Part shown: positions 34,211-43,054 of the stretch, piece by piece
Position numbering within the stretch: the first letter of the stretch is position 1
Layout: the number at the start of each line of letters is the position of its first letter
Source of the DNA: BOG-932 sp965276835
Lineage (GTDB): Bacteria > Pseudomonadota > Alphaproteobacteria > BOG-932 > Roseiterribacteraceae
Direction: 5' to 3'
Assembly (NCBI GenBank): GCA_965276835.1
Contig: OZ255631.1
Span: 868,001 to 932,000, forward strand
Length of the DNA stretch: 64,000 nucleotides
The notes under the pieces: model-generated
What the model saw: only the letters and a program-made list of their open reading frames with translations
Told to the model about the DNA's origin: nothing
Database searches by the model: none
Program-made: the position numbers and the translations under genes

Positions 34211-35281
34211 TCAGGTCGAAACTGGCCCCGCCGCCTCGATCCGCCGGCGCATCGCGGCGCGAGCCTGGGCGAACGTCACCATCTGGCGGTTGGCTTCGTC
34301 CCACAATGTCCTTCGGATAGCGCGAAGCGCCTGCCACCAAGTCACCGTCTGGGCGGCCTGCAGGGCAGGGACTGCGTCGTGGCAATCCTCCAGCCGGTAA
34401 TTGGGCACGCGCGGGCTTAGATGATGCACGTGGTGGAAGCCGATATTGCCGCTGAACCATTGCAGCACGCGCGGCAGCTTGAAGAAGGAACAACCGTGCA
34501 GCGCAGCGGTCGTTACAGTCCATTCGCCCTGCCGTGCCCACATGGCGCCGTCGAAGCGATGCTGGAGCGAAAACAGCAGAACCCCGGCGATCGCGGTCAG
34601 CGCAATAACAGGGACTTGGATCAGCAGCACCTGCCAGACGCCGAGCCATAGGCTAAGTGCGCCGAAAACCGCCAGGATGGCGAGATTGGTGCGGTGAACC
34701 GACAGCCGTTCCTTCGTCCAGGCCTTGGGCGTGTCGAATGGCGTGCGATAGAAGAACAGGAACACCAGCGGGGGAATAATCAATTGCCCGATGATCGGAT
34801 GGCGGACCAGCCGATAAGTGAAACGGCGCCAGTGGCTCAATGACCAATATTCTTCAACCGTCAGGCATTCGGAATAGAGGTCGGTTCCGCCTTGCCGTTT
34901 GTCCAGGTTGTTCCAGGCGCCGTGATGAAGATTGTGCAGCCGTCGCCAGTTCGCATAGGGAGTGAAGGTCATCAGGCTGCAAATCGCGCCGACGATGTCG
35001 TTGGCGCGGCGCGACTTGAAGAATGAACCGTGCCCGCAATCATGCTGCACGATAAAGACGCGCACCAAAAGGCCCGCCGTCGGGACGGCAAGCGCCAGGG
35101 TCAACAGATACGAGACCTGTTCCGACCAATACATCGCCGCCCAGGCGGCGATGAACAGGCCGAGGGAGGTGGCGATCTGAATCGCACTCATGGCGATGCT
35201 GGCAGATTCGAAAGGGGCGATAAGCGATCGGATTCCCGGTTGGGAGTCGGTCGAGCGGGGACCGGAAGAAAGGTCGGGCAT
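34211..35281 (-). CDS. Fatty acid desaturase
   Basis: 356 residues, membrane-bound. Three His boxes: HDCGHG near residue 104, HNLHHG near 143, and HHVHH near 304, binding the di-iron centre. Hydrophobic pairs of spans lie around residues 35-80 and 180-245. Enzymes of this size introduce double bonds into membrane acyl chains (delta-type or omega-type position not assignable). It is near a cold-shock protein gene on the same strand, 121 bp upstream. Confidence 0.9.
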   Translation of the reverse strand: MPDLSSGPRSTDSQPGIRSLIAPFESASIAMSAIQIATSLGLFIAAWAAMYWSEQVSYLLTLALAVPTAGLLVRVFIVQHDCGHGSFFKSRRANDIVGAICSLMTFTPYANWRRLHNLHHGAWNNLDKRQGGTDLYSECLTVEEYWSLSHWRRFTYRLVRHPIIGQLIIPPLVFLFFYRTPFDTPKAWTKERLSVHRTNLAILAVFGALSLWLGVWQVLLIQVPVIALTAIAGVLLFSLQHRFDGAMWARQGEWTVTTAALHGCSFFKLPRVLQWFSGNIGFHHVHHLSPRVPNYRLEDCHDAVPALQAAQTVTWWQALRAIRRTLWDEANRQMVTFAQARAAMRRRIEAAGPVST

Positions 35282-35363
35282 GTCTCCGCAAACTCGGGAT
35301 CGCGCGCGATCCCCGTTGGGCCGTCAAAAAAATCTGTCGGCGGGTGGATATCGAACCGAGACT

Positions 35364-35390
35364 GGCCGCCGTCGCATTGTAACGGCGGCC
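35364..35390. terminator. Hairpin downstream of the cold-shock gene
   Basis: A perfect 9-bp stem GGCCGCCGT / ACGGCGGCC with a 9-base loop lies 13 bases past the cold-shock stop (minus strand). No U tract follows directly; a run of seven T occurs about 40 bases further on the minus strand (35326-35332). Function as a terminator is plausible, not certain. Confidence 0.45.
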
Positions 35391-35402
35391 GATCGTCGGT
35401 GG

Positions 35403-35609
35403 TTAGGCGGCTTGGAGGTCGACGGCCGAGCTTTTGCCATCGCGGCCGGCTTCCAGCGTATAACCGATCTTCTGGCCTTCGATCAGCGAGCGCATGCCCG
35501 CACGTTCGACTGCCGAGATGTGTACGAATACGTCTTTCGAACCGTCATCCGGTTGGATGAAGCCAAAACCTTTGGTGAGGTTGAACCATTTCACTGTGCC
35601 TGCGGCCAT
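35403..35609 (-). CDS. Cold-shock domain protein (CspA family)
   Basis: 68 residues from the ATG at 35609, preceded by AGGAG. A single cold-shock domain with RNP1 KGFGFI and RNP2 VFVHIS binds single-stranded nucleic acid as an RNA chaperone or antiterminator. The start is clear since the longer frame begins with non-domain sequence. The 270 bp before the next gene would hold its promoter and a leader, in which many family members are regulated after transcription. Confidence 0.95.
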   Translation of the reverse strand: MAAGTVKWFNLTKGFGFIQPDDGSKDVFVHISAVERAGMRSLIEGQKIGYTLEAGRDGKSSAVDLQAA

Positions 35610-35879
35610 AATCAGTCTCCTGAAGAGCGTGTTCAGCCCACCGGATGGCGGTGCTGGATCAAATTTCATTCGGGAGAATCAGGTCAGCCGAGCAGAAGCA
35701 ACGGGTGATTTGGACGGACCCTAAACGGAACGTGACGCACAACACTATACCGCATCCATGGGTCGGATTACCAATCACAGATCGAAACGGCGGATTTCCT
35801 GGGCTGGCGGGGTGGCATGGCCGCCGATTGCTAGAACTGTTAGGGTGAATTTTAACCCTCCGGCGGAAAGATTGATTGC

Positions 35880-36053
35880 GTGAACGCCGGCCTTAGCCAC
35901 TTGTCCGACGACGATCTTGCTGCGCTACGCGACCGAGTTGTATCGATCCGAGCGATAACGCCTGAGCAGAGGGAGTCGGTATTCAGCCAATTGGCGGCGA
36001 TCGATCTGGAGCAGGACCGGCGATTGTCAGCCCCAAAGGGGGATGTCCGGTAA
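35880..36053 (+). CDS. Small acidic protein upstream of the transglutaminase-like gene
   Basis: A 57-residue frame starting with GTG at 35880 and ending in TAA that shares one base with the ATG of the next gene (TAATG). The peptide is helical and charged: LSHLSDDDLAALRDRVVSI, then TPEQRESVFSQLAAIDLEQ. The overlap indicates translational coupling and supports reality; composition is normal. No family recognised. It might be a small partner of the transglutaminase-like protein. Confidence 0.6.
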   Translation: MNAGLSHLSDDDLAALRDRVVSIRAITPEQRESVFSQLAAIDLEQDRRLSAPKGDVR

Positions 36054-36868
36054 TGCAGATTCGCGTCGGCTACGAACTGATCTACGACCTGCCGCAACCG
36101 ACACCGATGATTCTGACGCTGAATATCCACGCCTCGCGCGTCGCGGATATCGTCACGCCGGACGTACTGACGGTTGAGCCGCACGTCGAGATCACCGGTT
36201 ATCACGACGGCTTCGGCAACTGGTGTACGCGCTTGGTTGCGCCCGCCGGCCGGTTCCGCCTGGCAACCACCGCGCTGGTGCGCGACTCCGGCGCGGTCGA
36301 CGAGGTCGTGCCCGACGCGCAGCAACATGCATTGCAGGACCTGCCTGAGGAGACTTTGGTCTTCTTGTTGGGCAGCCGATATTGCGAGACCGACCGTCTG
36401 TCGGAAACCGCCTGGGCCTTGTTCGAAAATACGCCGCCCGGCTGGGCGCGGGTCCAGGCAATCTGCGATTACGTCCACAATCGTATCGCTTTCGATTATC
36501 GGCATGCTCGCGCAACCAAAACTGCTTTGGAGGCCTATAACGAACAGCAGGGCGTGTGCCGCGACTATGCCCATCTGGCCATCGCCTTCTGCCGCTGCAT
36601 GAACATTCCAGCGCGATATTGTACCGGCTATCTGGGCGACATGGGCACACCCAAGCCATGGGGCGTTATGGATTTCGCCGGTTGGTTCGAGGTCTATCTC
36701 GGCGGGCGGTGGTACACGTTCGACGCCCGTAACAACATTCCGCGTATCGGTCGCATCCTAATGGCCCGCGGCCGCGACGCCGCCGACGTCGCCATTGCCA
36801 CCACATTCGGCCCCAACGTGCTGGCCAAGTTCACCGTGTGGACGGATGAAGTGGAAGACGGCACTTAG
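36053..36868 (+). CDS. Transglutaminase-like (cysteine-protease fold) protein
   Basis: 271 residues. N-terminal beta domain (IRVGYELIYDLPQPTPMILT), then the transglutaminase core: GVCRDYAHLAIAFCRCMNIPARYCTGYL (active Cys), DFAGWFEVYLGGRWYTFDARNN (Asp of the triad) and the tail RGRDAADVAIATTFGP. Where relatives often show His before the W-F-E stretch, Ala stands here, so catalysis may differ. It overlaps the upstream small gene by one base. Confidence 0.88.
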   Translation: MQIRVGYELIYDLPQPTPMILTLNIHASRVADIVTPDVLTVEPHVEITGYHDGFGNWCTRLVAPAGRFRLATTALVRDSGAVDEVVPDAQQHALQDLPEETLVFLLGSRYCETDRLSETAWALFENTPPGWARVQAICDYVHNRIAFDYRHARATKTALEAYNEQQGVCRDYAHLAIAFCRCMNIPARYCTGYLGDMGTPKPWGVMDFAGWFEVYLGGRWYTFDARNNIPRIGRILMARGRDAADVAIATTFGPNVLAKFTVWTDEVEDGT

Positions 36869-36879
36869 ACACGGTTAGT

Positions 36880-37767
36880 CTACCGTGCCCTGTTCTTCGC
36901 CACGAACGCCGCGATATCGGCCAGGGCCGGGGCCTTGCCGCGGAACAGAGCGGTCAGGGAGATCACCATGTCGATGTGATCGACACCAGGATAATATTTG
37001 TCCTCAACATTCCCGCCCAACACACGCATGCGGTTGGCAAGGTTGTGCGTGTTGTAGGGGCCGACTGTGACATCGTCGTCTCCGTGCAACAGCAGCAGGG
37101 GCGGGGAATCGGCGCGGGCATAGGTTATCGGCTGGGTCACCGACATGTCGGGAACCACCTCGAAAATCGGTTTCACGTCGTCGCGGGTCAGCGGCAGGAA
37201 ATCATAGGGGCCCGACATGCCGATGCCGCCCGCCAGTTTGGCGCCGGGCATCCCCGCCTTGGCCAGGTAAGCCTGATTCAGCGTCAGCATAATGCTGATA
37301 TAGGCGCCGGCGGAATGGCCGGCCAGGAATACCGATGTCGGATCGCCGCGATAAGCCGCGATGTTGTGCAAAGTCCACGCGACAGCCGCCGCGCCATCGT
37401 CGAGAAAGCCGGGGAAAGTGACTTCGGGATAAACGCGATAATCCGGCACAACGACGACCGCGCCGGTGCTGGCCAATGCTTGTGCGACGAACAGGTAATC
37501 GCCTTTCGCGCCGGTTCGCCAGGTGCCGCCATAGAAGAACACGATCACCGGCGCGTTCGCCTCCACGGTCTTCGGGACATAGATATCCAGCTTGTGCCGG
37601 AGACCCTCGCCATAGGCGATGTCGCGGGTGACGGTGATGCCGCCGGTCGGAATCAGCGCGTTCAAGATATCGACCTTGGCGCACCCCGTAAGGACCAGCA
37701 GCGTCATGGCAAACAGGCCGACACGGTTCACGACGCGCGCGGATAGAACGAGATTTTTAAAGAGCAT
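36880..37767 (-). CDS. Alpha/beta hydrolase (carboxylesterase type), probable lipoprotein
   Basis: 295 residues. The N-terminus has a lipobox-like end VLTGCAK, so it is likely a lipoprotein of the envelope. The hydrolase fold shows HKLDIYVP, FFYGGTW (oxyanion hole), VPDYRVYPE, the nucleophile in GHSAGA, Asp in HGDDDVTVGP, and His in GVDHIDMV. This is the pattern of BD-FAE/Hormone-sensitive-lipase-like esterases. Substrate unknown. It converges with the transglutaminase-like gene, 11 bp apart. Confidence 0.9.
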   Translation of the reverse strand: MLFKNLVLSARVVNRVGLFAMTLLVLTGCAKVDILNALIPTGGITVTRDIAYGEGLRHKLDIYVPKTVEANAPVIVFFYGGTWRTGAKGDYLFVAQALASTGAVVVVPDYRVYPEVTFPGFLDDGAAAVAWTLHNIAAYRGDPTSVFLAGHSAGAYISIMLTLNQAYLAKAGMPGAKLAGGIGMSGPYDFLPLTRDDVKPIFEVVPDMSVTQPITYARADSPPLLLLHGDDDVTVGPYNTHNLANRMRVLGGNVEDKYYPGVDHIDMVISLTALFRGKAPALADIAAFVAKNRAR

Positions 37768-37792
37768 CGGTGGGAATTGCGCAGTGCGGAAA

Positions 37793-38449
37793 TTAGATCA
37801 TCGAGGAGGCAGTCAACTGGTCTTCGCCGGCCAGCAAGGCATCGAACAGCGGCAGGAAGGAGGCGGGTTCCTGCGCTCCCGCAAGGGCATAGCGGCGTTC
37901 GAAGATGAAATAGGGGACACCCGATATGCCGCTTTGGTGGCCGAGCGCGTCGATCGATGTCACGGCGTCGGTTTCCTCATTCCCCGCCAGGAAGGCGAGG
38001 GCGGAAGCGGCATTCAGGCCGACATCGCCCGCCGCCGCCGCCAGCATCCGAATATTGCCGATATCCTCCCCACGTTCGAAGAAGCCGGAAAACAGGCGGT
38101 CGGCTAGCGCCTCGTCACGTTCGGCGCGCGCCGCGAAACGCATCAGCCGGTGGGCCGCCATGGTGTTTGGGATGCGCTGAATTCGGTCGAACTTGAAGTG
38201 AATGCCGTCCTTGCCGCCGGATTCCTCCAGGGCACGCTCCATCGCGCCAAGCCGGTCGAAGTCACCGAACTTACCCATCAGGCGTTGGCGCCGGTCAATG
38301 CCGTCGACAGGGATTTCGGGGTTCAATTGAAATGGCTGCCAAACCGTCTGGATTGCCAATTGCGGACGCTGCGCCTGCGCCCGCGCCAAGCGGCGGCGGC
38401 CGATGAAGCACCAGGGACATGAGAAGTCCGCGAAGACTTCAATCAACAT
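37793..38449 (-). CDS. DsbA-family (FrnE-like) thiol oxidoreductase
   Basis: 218 residues. The thioredoxin-like active site is CPWC within FSCPWCFIGRRR near residue 10; a helical insertion domain follows (MRFAARAERDEALADRLFSGFF), and the cis-Pro SGVPYFIFERRYALAGAQ is near 185. No signal peptide, so it should act in the cytoplasm. FrnE-like proteins are involved in polyketide quinone chemistry, stress or 2-hydroxychromene-2-carboxylate isomerase-type reactions. The CxxC points to redox or metal binding. Confidence 0.92.
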   Translation of the reverse strand: MLIEVFADFSCPWCFIGRRRLARAQAQRPQLAIQTVWQPFQLNPEIPVDGIDRRQRLMGKFGDFDRLGAMERALEESGGKDGIHFKFDRIQRIPNTMAAHRLMRFAARAERDEALADRLFSGFFERGEDIGNIRMLAAAAGDVGLNAASALAFLAGNEETDAVTSIDALGHQSGISGVPYFIFERRYALAGAQEPASFLPLFDALLAGEDQLTASSMI

Positions 38450-38485
38450 GGTTTTGGCAACATGGCATATTCCCGAAAACCAAAA

Positions 38486-39220
38486 TCAGTTCTCTTCCGC
38501 CAGCCGGTATCCGATTCCCGGCTCGGTCAATATATAGCGCGGTTGCGCCGGGTTATCGCTAAGCTTTTGACGTAGATGCCCGACATGGATGCGCAGGTAA
38601 TGGGTGTCTTCAACATGGGCAGGACCCCACAGTTCCCGTAACAACTGCTGATGGGTCAGAACCCGGCCCGGATTGGCAGCCAGCATTTTCAGAATTCCGT
38701 ATTCCTTGCGCGACAGCCGCACTTCCGCTCCGTCGACAGTTACGCGCCGCTTGCCTAAATCCACGGTCAGCGCACCGTGCGTGAAGATCGCTTCGCGGCT
38801 GACCGCTCCGCCGCGCTTGCGCAACGCCGCACGGACCCGCGCCATCAACTCGGCGATGCTGAACGGTTTGGTCAGGTAATCTTCCGCGCCGCCGTCCAGC
38901 GCGCGAACCTTCTCGACATCGCCGGCGCGGACAGACAGCACGATGATCGGGATCTGCGACCACTCACGAATCCGCTCGATCACAGTATGACCGTCGATAT
39001 CGGGAAGCCCCAGATCCAGAATAACAAGATCGACCGCCTGAATCGCCGTCTGTGTCACCGCTTCCTCGCCGGCCGCGGCCTCGACGACCTCATAGCCATA
39101 AGCGTTCAGGCTGATGCGCAGGAACCGCCGGATTTGCGGCTCGTCATCGACGACCAGGATTTTGGCGAGAGTGGCGGGTGCTTCAGTTGGGGATAGGTTG
39201 GTTGCCGTCATGTTCGGCAT
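38486..39220 (-). CDS. kdpE: KdpE response regulator (OmpR family)
   Basis: About 244 residues; the ATG at 39220 follows GGAGGA, while 39211 and 39235 are other in-frame starts. It overlaps kdpD, whose stop is at 39183. The receiver has VVDDEPQIRR and the phospho-acceptor Asp in LVILDLGLPDIDG; the winged-helix domain from about residue 140 ends with RYILTEPGIGYRL. It is the response regulator for KdpD and, by family knowledge, activates kdpFABC when potassium is low. A tandem repeat upstream of the operon fits its site. Confidence 0.93.
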   Translation of the reverse strand: MPNMTATNLSPTEAPATLAKILVVDDEPQIRRFLRISLNAYGYEVVEAAAGEEAVTQTAIQAVDLVILDLGLPDIDGHTVIERIREWSQIPIIVLSVRAGDVEKVRALDGGAEDYLTKPFSIAELMARVRAALRKRGGAVSREAIFTHGALTVDLGKRRVTVDGAEVRLSRKEYGILKMLAANPGRVLTHQQLLRELWGPAHVEDTHYLRIHVGHLRQKLSDNPAQPRYILTEPGIGYRLAEEN

Positions 39221-41930
39221 ATTCCTCCAGCCCATCTTCGCCTGCTTCCGGCTCAGGCAATTCGGGGATCGGCAGCGTCATCTCGATACAGGTTCCTTCG
39301 CCATATTCGCCGGGCAGCGCATTGATGGTGCCGCCATGCGCCTGCATCAGGCCGCGGCAGATCGCCAGGCCCAGGCCGGTGCCGGCGATGCGGTTGTCGC
39401 CTTCCTTCACCCGATAGAACATGTCGAATATCATTTCCCGCTCGCGTTCCGGTATGCCGGGCCCCCTGTCGTTGACCTGGATAACGGCGATGTCGCCGCG
39501 TTCGAACGCGCGCACGCCGATGGTGCCGCCGGCCTTGGAGTATTTGGCCGCATTGTCCAACACATTGACCATGACCTGTTCCAGCAATACCGGGTCGACA
39601 TAGAGCAGCCGCATTCCAGCCTGCACGTCCGTCGTGATGTGATACGGCGCCAAGGCTTGTTTCAGGCGTTCGATGGCGCTGCCCACCACGTCATGCAGAT
39701 CGACCCAGTCGCGCTTGGGTTTCAGCGCACCATACCCCAGCCGCGTCATGTCCAGGAGGTTCTGCACGAACCGGTTCAATCGCTCGGCCTCTTCCAGCAC
39801 GGTCTCCAGCAGTTCACGCCGGTTCTCAACCGACAGAGTGTCGCCGAAGGTCACCAGGCTGGTCGCCGACCCGATGATCGATACCAGGGGCGTGCGCAGA
39901 TCGTGCGAGATCGACGACAACAGGGCGGAACGCAACTGCTCCGTCTCGGTCATGATCCGCGCATCTTCGATCGAGGTCGCCAAGTTCGTGCGTTCGATCG
40001 CTACTGCCGCCTGGTCCGAAACCGCATCCAGCAGGCGGCGCTGTTCAGGCGCCAGGATACTGTCGGGCTGGTCGAAGGCGACACCGAGCAGGCCCACAGG
40101 TCCGGTCGCGGTGCGCAGCGGCATGAACAGCCATTCCGAACTGGGCAGGGTGTCGGATTTCCAGCCCGCCGGCTTGCCATGTCGCCACGCCCAGTCGGAG
40201 GCGGCGGTCGCGGCATCGGTCAGGTGGTCTTCGGGCGGATAGCCGGCGGCAATATCCAGCCCGCCATCGGCGCTGGGCAACAAGACCAGCGAGCGGCATT
40301 GCAATGTCGCTGCAACATGGTGAACCACTGCCCATAACACGTCGTCGCGGCTGGCTGCGGCGGCGATACGCCGGCTGAAATCATACAGCTTGGCCGTACG
40401 CCGCGCGGTCTGTCGGCTGGCTTCCGCCTGTTCGCGGCTGCGCGCGGCAACACGGCCGGTTGAAAGGGCGACGGCGAAGAAAAACACCAGCGTGAAGAAA
40501 TCCTGCGTGCTGGCGACGGCGAAGGCAAAGCGCGGTTCAGTGAAGAAATAGCGATAGACGACAAAACTCAGCAGGCTCGCGACCACCGACGGCCACAGCC
40601 CGAACCGTAGCGCGCTGACCAGCACCGGCAGGACGAATATGATCGACAGGCTGGGCAGCGGAATGAAATACTCCGCGACCGCCGCGACCAGCCCGGCGCC
40701 CAACACGGCGGCGATCGACAGGGCATATTCGCGCGGCGAATTGGTGTCGAAGGTGCGGCCGCCCTGTTCGTTCGTCTCCGGTGCGGTCTTGTCGTCTTCC
40801 TGCCCGACGACCAGGATCTCGAAGCCCTTGGCGCCTTCGACCATACGTTGGGTCACCGCGCGGGTGAACCAGCGGCCGAAGTGGCGCGTGCGCGGCTGGC
40901 CGACAATGATCCGGCTGACATTGCGCGACCGGGCGTAGTTCAGCAGTTCCCCGGCGATGTCGAGCGAGCCTGGCAACACGACAACCTCCGCGCCCAGACG
41001 CTCGGCCAGCGCCAGCGTATCCTGGATGCGGTCCTTAGCCGCCTCTTTCAGATGTTCCTCGGTCGCGGTTTGGACATGGACTGCGATCCAAGTGGATCGC
41101 AGTCGGTCGGCGGCGCGCTGGGCGCTGCGCACCAGTTTTTGCCCAACCACAGATTCGTTGACACAGACCATGATGCGTTCGCGCGTCGGCCAGGGGCCGG
41201 AAATCGCATGCGCCTTCATGTAGGTCAGCATCTCGGCGTCGACGCGCTCGGCCGCCGCCCGCATCGTCAGCTCGCGCAGCGCCGTCAGGTTGCCGCGGCT
41301 GAAGAAATGTGTGACCGCGCGGGTCGCCTGATCCTTCACATAGACTTTGCCTTGGTGCAGGCGTTCGATCAGGTCTTCCGGCGGCAGGTCGATCAGTTCG
41401 ATCTCATCGGCCTCATCCAGCACGCTGTCGGGCACGGTTTCGCGCACGCGGATGCGGGCGATGCGTGCGATGATGTCGTTCAGGCTCTCAAGATGCTGGA
41501 TGTTCAGCGTGGTATAGACGTCGATCCCGGCATCCAGGATTTCGGCGACGTCTTGATATCGTTTGACGTGCCGGCTGCCGGGCACGTTGGTGTGCGCCAG
41601 TTCGTCGATGATCGCGAGACGCGGACGGCGTTTCAGGATGCCGTCGATATCCATCTCGGTGAAGGCGCGGTCGCGATAGACGATCTGCTTGCGCGGCAGC
41701 ACGTCCAGCCCGTCCATCAGCAGTTCGGTCTCGGCCCGCCCATGGGTTTCCAGGATGCCGACCAGAAGGTCGATACCCTCCTTCTTGCGCCGCTGGGTCG
41801 CCTCCAGCATCGCATAGGTCTTGCCCACGCCAGGCGCCGCACCCAGGAAAATCTTCAGCCGACCGCGCCGAGACTTTTTCAGTTCGGAAAGAAGGGCTTC
41901 CGGCTCCGGACGATCGGGATCGTCAGCCAT
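39183..41930 (-). CDS. kdpD: KdpD potassium/turgor sensor histidine kinase
   Basis: 915 residues, full length. The N-terminal KdpD domain has Walker A GAAPGVGKT near residue 31 and QRRKKEGIDLLVGILETHGR; a universal-stress (Usp) domain follows (RIMVCVNES near 257); four membrane spans lie around 400-500 (ALSIAAVLGAGLVAAVAEYF); then a GAF-like region and the kinase, with phospho-acceptor His in ISHDLRTPL near 673, and ATP-binding NVLDNAAKYS and GTGLGLAICRGLM. It senses low potassium and signals to KdpE. It overlaps kdpE by 38 bp. Confidence 0.96.
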   Translation of the reverse strand: MADDPDRPEPEALLSELKKSRRGRLKIFLGAAPGVGKTYAMLEATQRRKKEGIDLLVGILETHGRAETELLMDGLDVLPRKQIVYRDRAFTEMDIDGILKRRPRLAIIDELAHTNVPGSRHVKRYQDVAEILDAGIDVYTTLNIQHLESLNDIIARIARIRVRETVPDSVLDEADEIELIDLPPEDLIERLHQGKVYVKDQATRAVTHFFSRGNLTALRELTMRAAAERVDAEMLTYMKAHAISGPWPTRERIMVCVNESVVGQKLVRSAQRAADRLRSTWIAVHVQTATEEHLKEAAKDRIQDTLALAERLGAEVVVLPGSLDIAGELLNYARSRNVSRIIVGQPRTRHFGRWFTRAVTQRMVEGAKGFEILVVGQEDDKTAPETNEQGGRTFDTNSPREYALSIAAVLGAGLVAAVAEYFIPLPSLSIIFVLPVLVSALRFGLWPSVVASLLSFVVYRYFFTEPRFAFAVASTQDFFTLVFFFAVALSTGRVAARSREQAEASRQTARRTAKLYDFSRRIAAAASRDDVLWAVVHHVAATLQCRSLVLLPSADGGLDIAAGYPPEDHLTDAATAASDWAWRHGKPAGWKSDTLPSSEWLFMPLRTATGPVGLLGVAFDQPDSILAPEQRRLLDAVSDQAAVAIERTNLATSIEDARIMTETEQLRSALLSSISHDLRTPLVSIIGSATSLVTFGDTLSVENRRELLETVLEEAERLNRFVQNLLDMTRLGYGALKPKRDWVDLHDVVGSAIERLKQALAPYHITTDVQAGMRLLYVDPVLLEQVMVNVLDNAAKYSKAGGTIGVRAFERGDIAVIQVNDRGPGIPEREREMIFDMFYRVKEGDNRIAGTGLGLAICRGLMQAHGGTINALPGEYGEGTCIEMTLPIPELPEPEAGEDGLEEYAEHDGNQPIPN

Positions 41931-42041
41931 GGGCTAAACAGTGGATGCAAGGCGCGTTCATGACCCGACCTTAACGCCGACTGCCGGTAGGCAGGAAGAG
42001 GGGAATGGTTTCAGGCGTGATCGATGGAGGGCGAAGGTCGG

Positions 42042-42506
42042 TCAGGCTGCCTTCTCGCTGCCCTTCAGCAAGCGCAGCGGCGTATAGACGATCACCGTCT
42101 CGCCACGCTGGTTCTTGATCTCGTTCGTCGTGCGGACAAGACCACGGCCGCCTTTGGCTGTCGGGCGGATTTCGGTGACCGTCACTTCGACATGGATCGT
42201 ATCCTCGGCGACGACCGGGCCCTTTACGTCAAGTTCCATATTGAGGAATGCCAAGCCGCTGCCTTGGATCAGCCCGGTCATCAAAAGGCCTTCGGCGAAA
42301 CAGTAGATCAGTGCGGCGGGGGCGACGCGGCCCTTGATCGCCGAGTGTTTCTCACGGAACTCGGCATCCGTGAACAGAACCTCAAGGAAGCCGGTGCAGT
42401 TGATGAAATTGATGATGTCGGCTTCGGTGACCGTCCGCCCGAACGTCTTGAACTGATCACCGAGCTCGAGTTCGTCCCAATAGAGACCCTGACCAAGAAG
42501 TTTCAT
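42042..42506 (-). CDS. MaoC-like (hotdog fold) dehydratase
   Basis: 154 residues. The hotdog fold shows DELELGDQFKTFGRTVTEADIINF (active-site loop with Asp), GLLMTGLIQGSGLAFL, GPVVAEDTIHVEVTVTEIRP and RGETVIVYTPL. Members hydrate enoyl-CoA or related thioesters; here the classic DxNPxH is not fully present (NCTGFLEVLF follows). It lies between rlpA and kdpD, on the same strand, with its first 50 bp overlapping the 3' end of the upstream rlpA-like gene. The substrate is unknown. Confidence 0.85.
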   Translation of the reverse strand: MKLLGQGLYWDELELGDQFKTFGRTVTEADIINFINCTGFLEVLFTDAEFREKHSAIKGRVAPAALIYCFAEGLLMTGLIQGSGLAFLNMELDVKGPVVAEDTIHVEVTVTEIRPTAKGGRGLVRTTNEIKNQRGETVIVYTPLRLLKGSEKAA

Positions 42507-42978
42507 GTTTGCCTGTATGCTTCGATTTCGCCGATGTCGTCAGAGCGGCAGTTTGCAGTTTGGGCTGCGGCAAGATTTTGTCCTTGGGCAGCGGGGCCGA
42601 GACTACCACCATTCCCATGCCGCAGCGACGAATACCGAGCGAGCTGGCCGCCGCCTCCGACAAGTCGATCTCGGACGCATTCGCCATACCGCCACGATCG
42701 TTGATCCGTACCTGCACCTTCTTGCCGTTCGCCAGGTTGGTAACCTCAACAGTCGACAGAAGTGGAAGTGAGGGGTGCGCGGCAGTCAGCTTGCGCTTGT
42801 CGAAAATCTCGCCGCTGCTGGTGCGGTGGCCATTATGATGACCCCCATACCAGGTGGCCGTCGAAACATTATTGGGAATGTCGCCTGAGACATCGCAGTC
42901 GGATGCCGCTGCCACGCCCGGCGTGGCCAGGGCGAAGGGTAAGGCGATTAGGGAGATTAGTGTTGAGAGTGCCCTCAC
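42457..42978 (-). CDS. RlpA-like (septal ring lytic transglycosylase family) exported protein
   Basis: About 173 residues from a GTG at 42978 with GGAG eight bases upstream, giving a clean signal peptide (LSTLISLIALPFALATPGVA). The double-psi beta-barrel has TATWYGGHHNGHRTSSGEIFD, LTAAHPSLPL, VTNLANGKKVQVRINDRG (with the catalytic Asp) and SEIDLSEAAASSLG. An ATG at 43053 shares one base with the kdpC stop (TAATG), so coupling from kdpC is possible and the true start is open. Cuts naked glycan strands in family members. It and maoC interrupt the kdp cluster. Confidence 0.88.
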   Translation of the reverse strand: MRALSTLISLIALPFALATPGVAAASDCDVSGDIPNNVSTATWYGGHHNGHRTSSGEIFDKRKLTAAHPSLPLLSTVEVTNLANGKKVQVRINDRGGMANASEIDLSEAAASSLGIRRCGMGMVVVSAPLPKDKILPQPKLQTAALTTSAKSKHTGKHETSWSGSLLGRTRAR

Positions 42979-43054
42979 AGATGGTGCTCCGTTTTGGTTC
43001 TCAGGAAGGGCACCGATGGCCGAAAAGCTTGTGTGAATCAAGCTTGAAATCACA

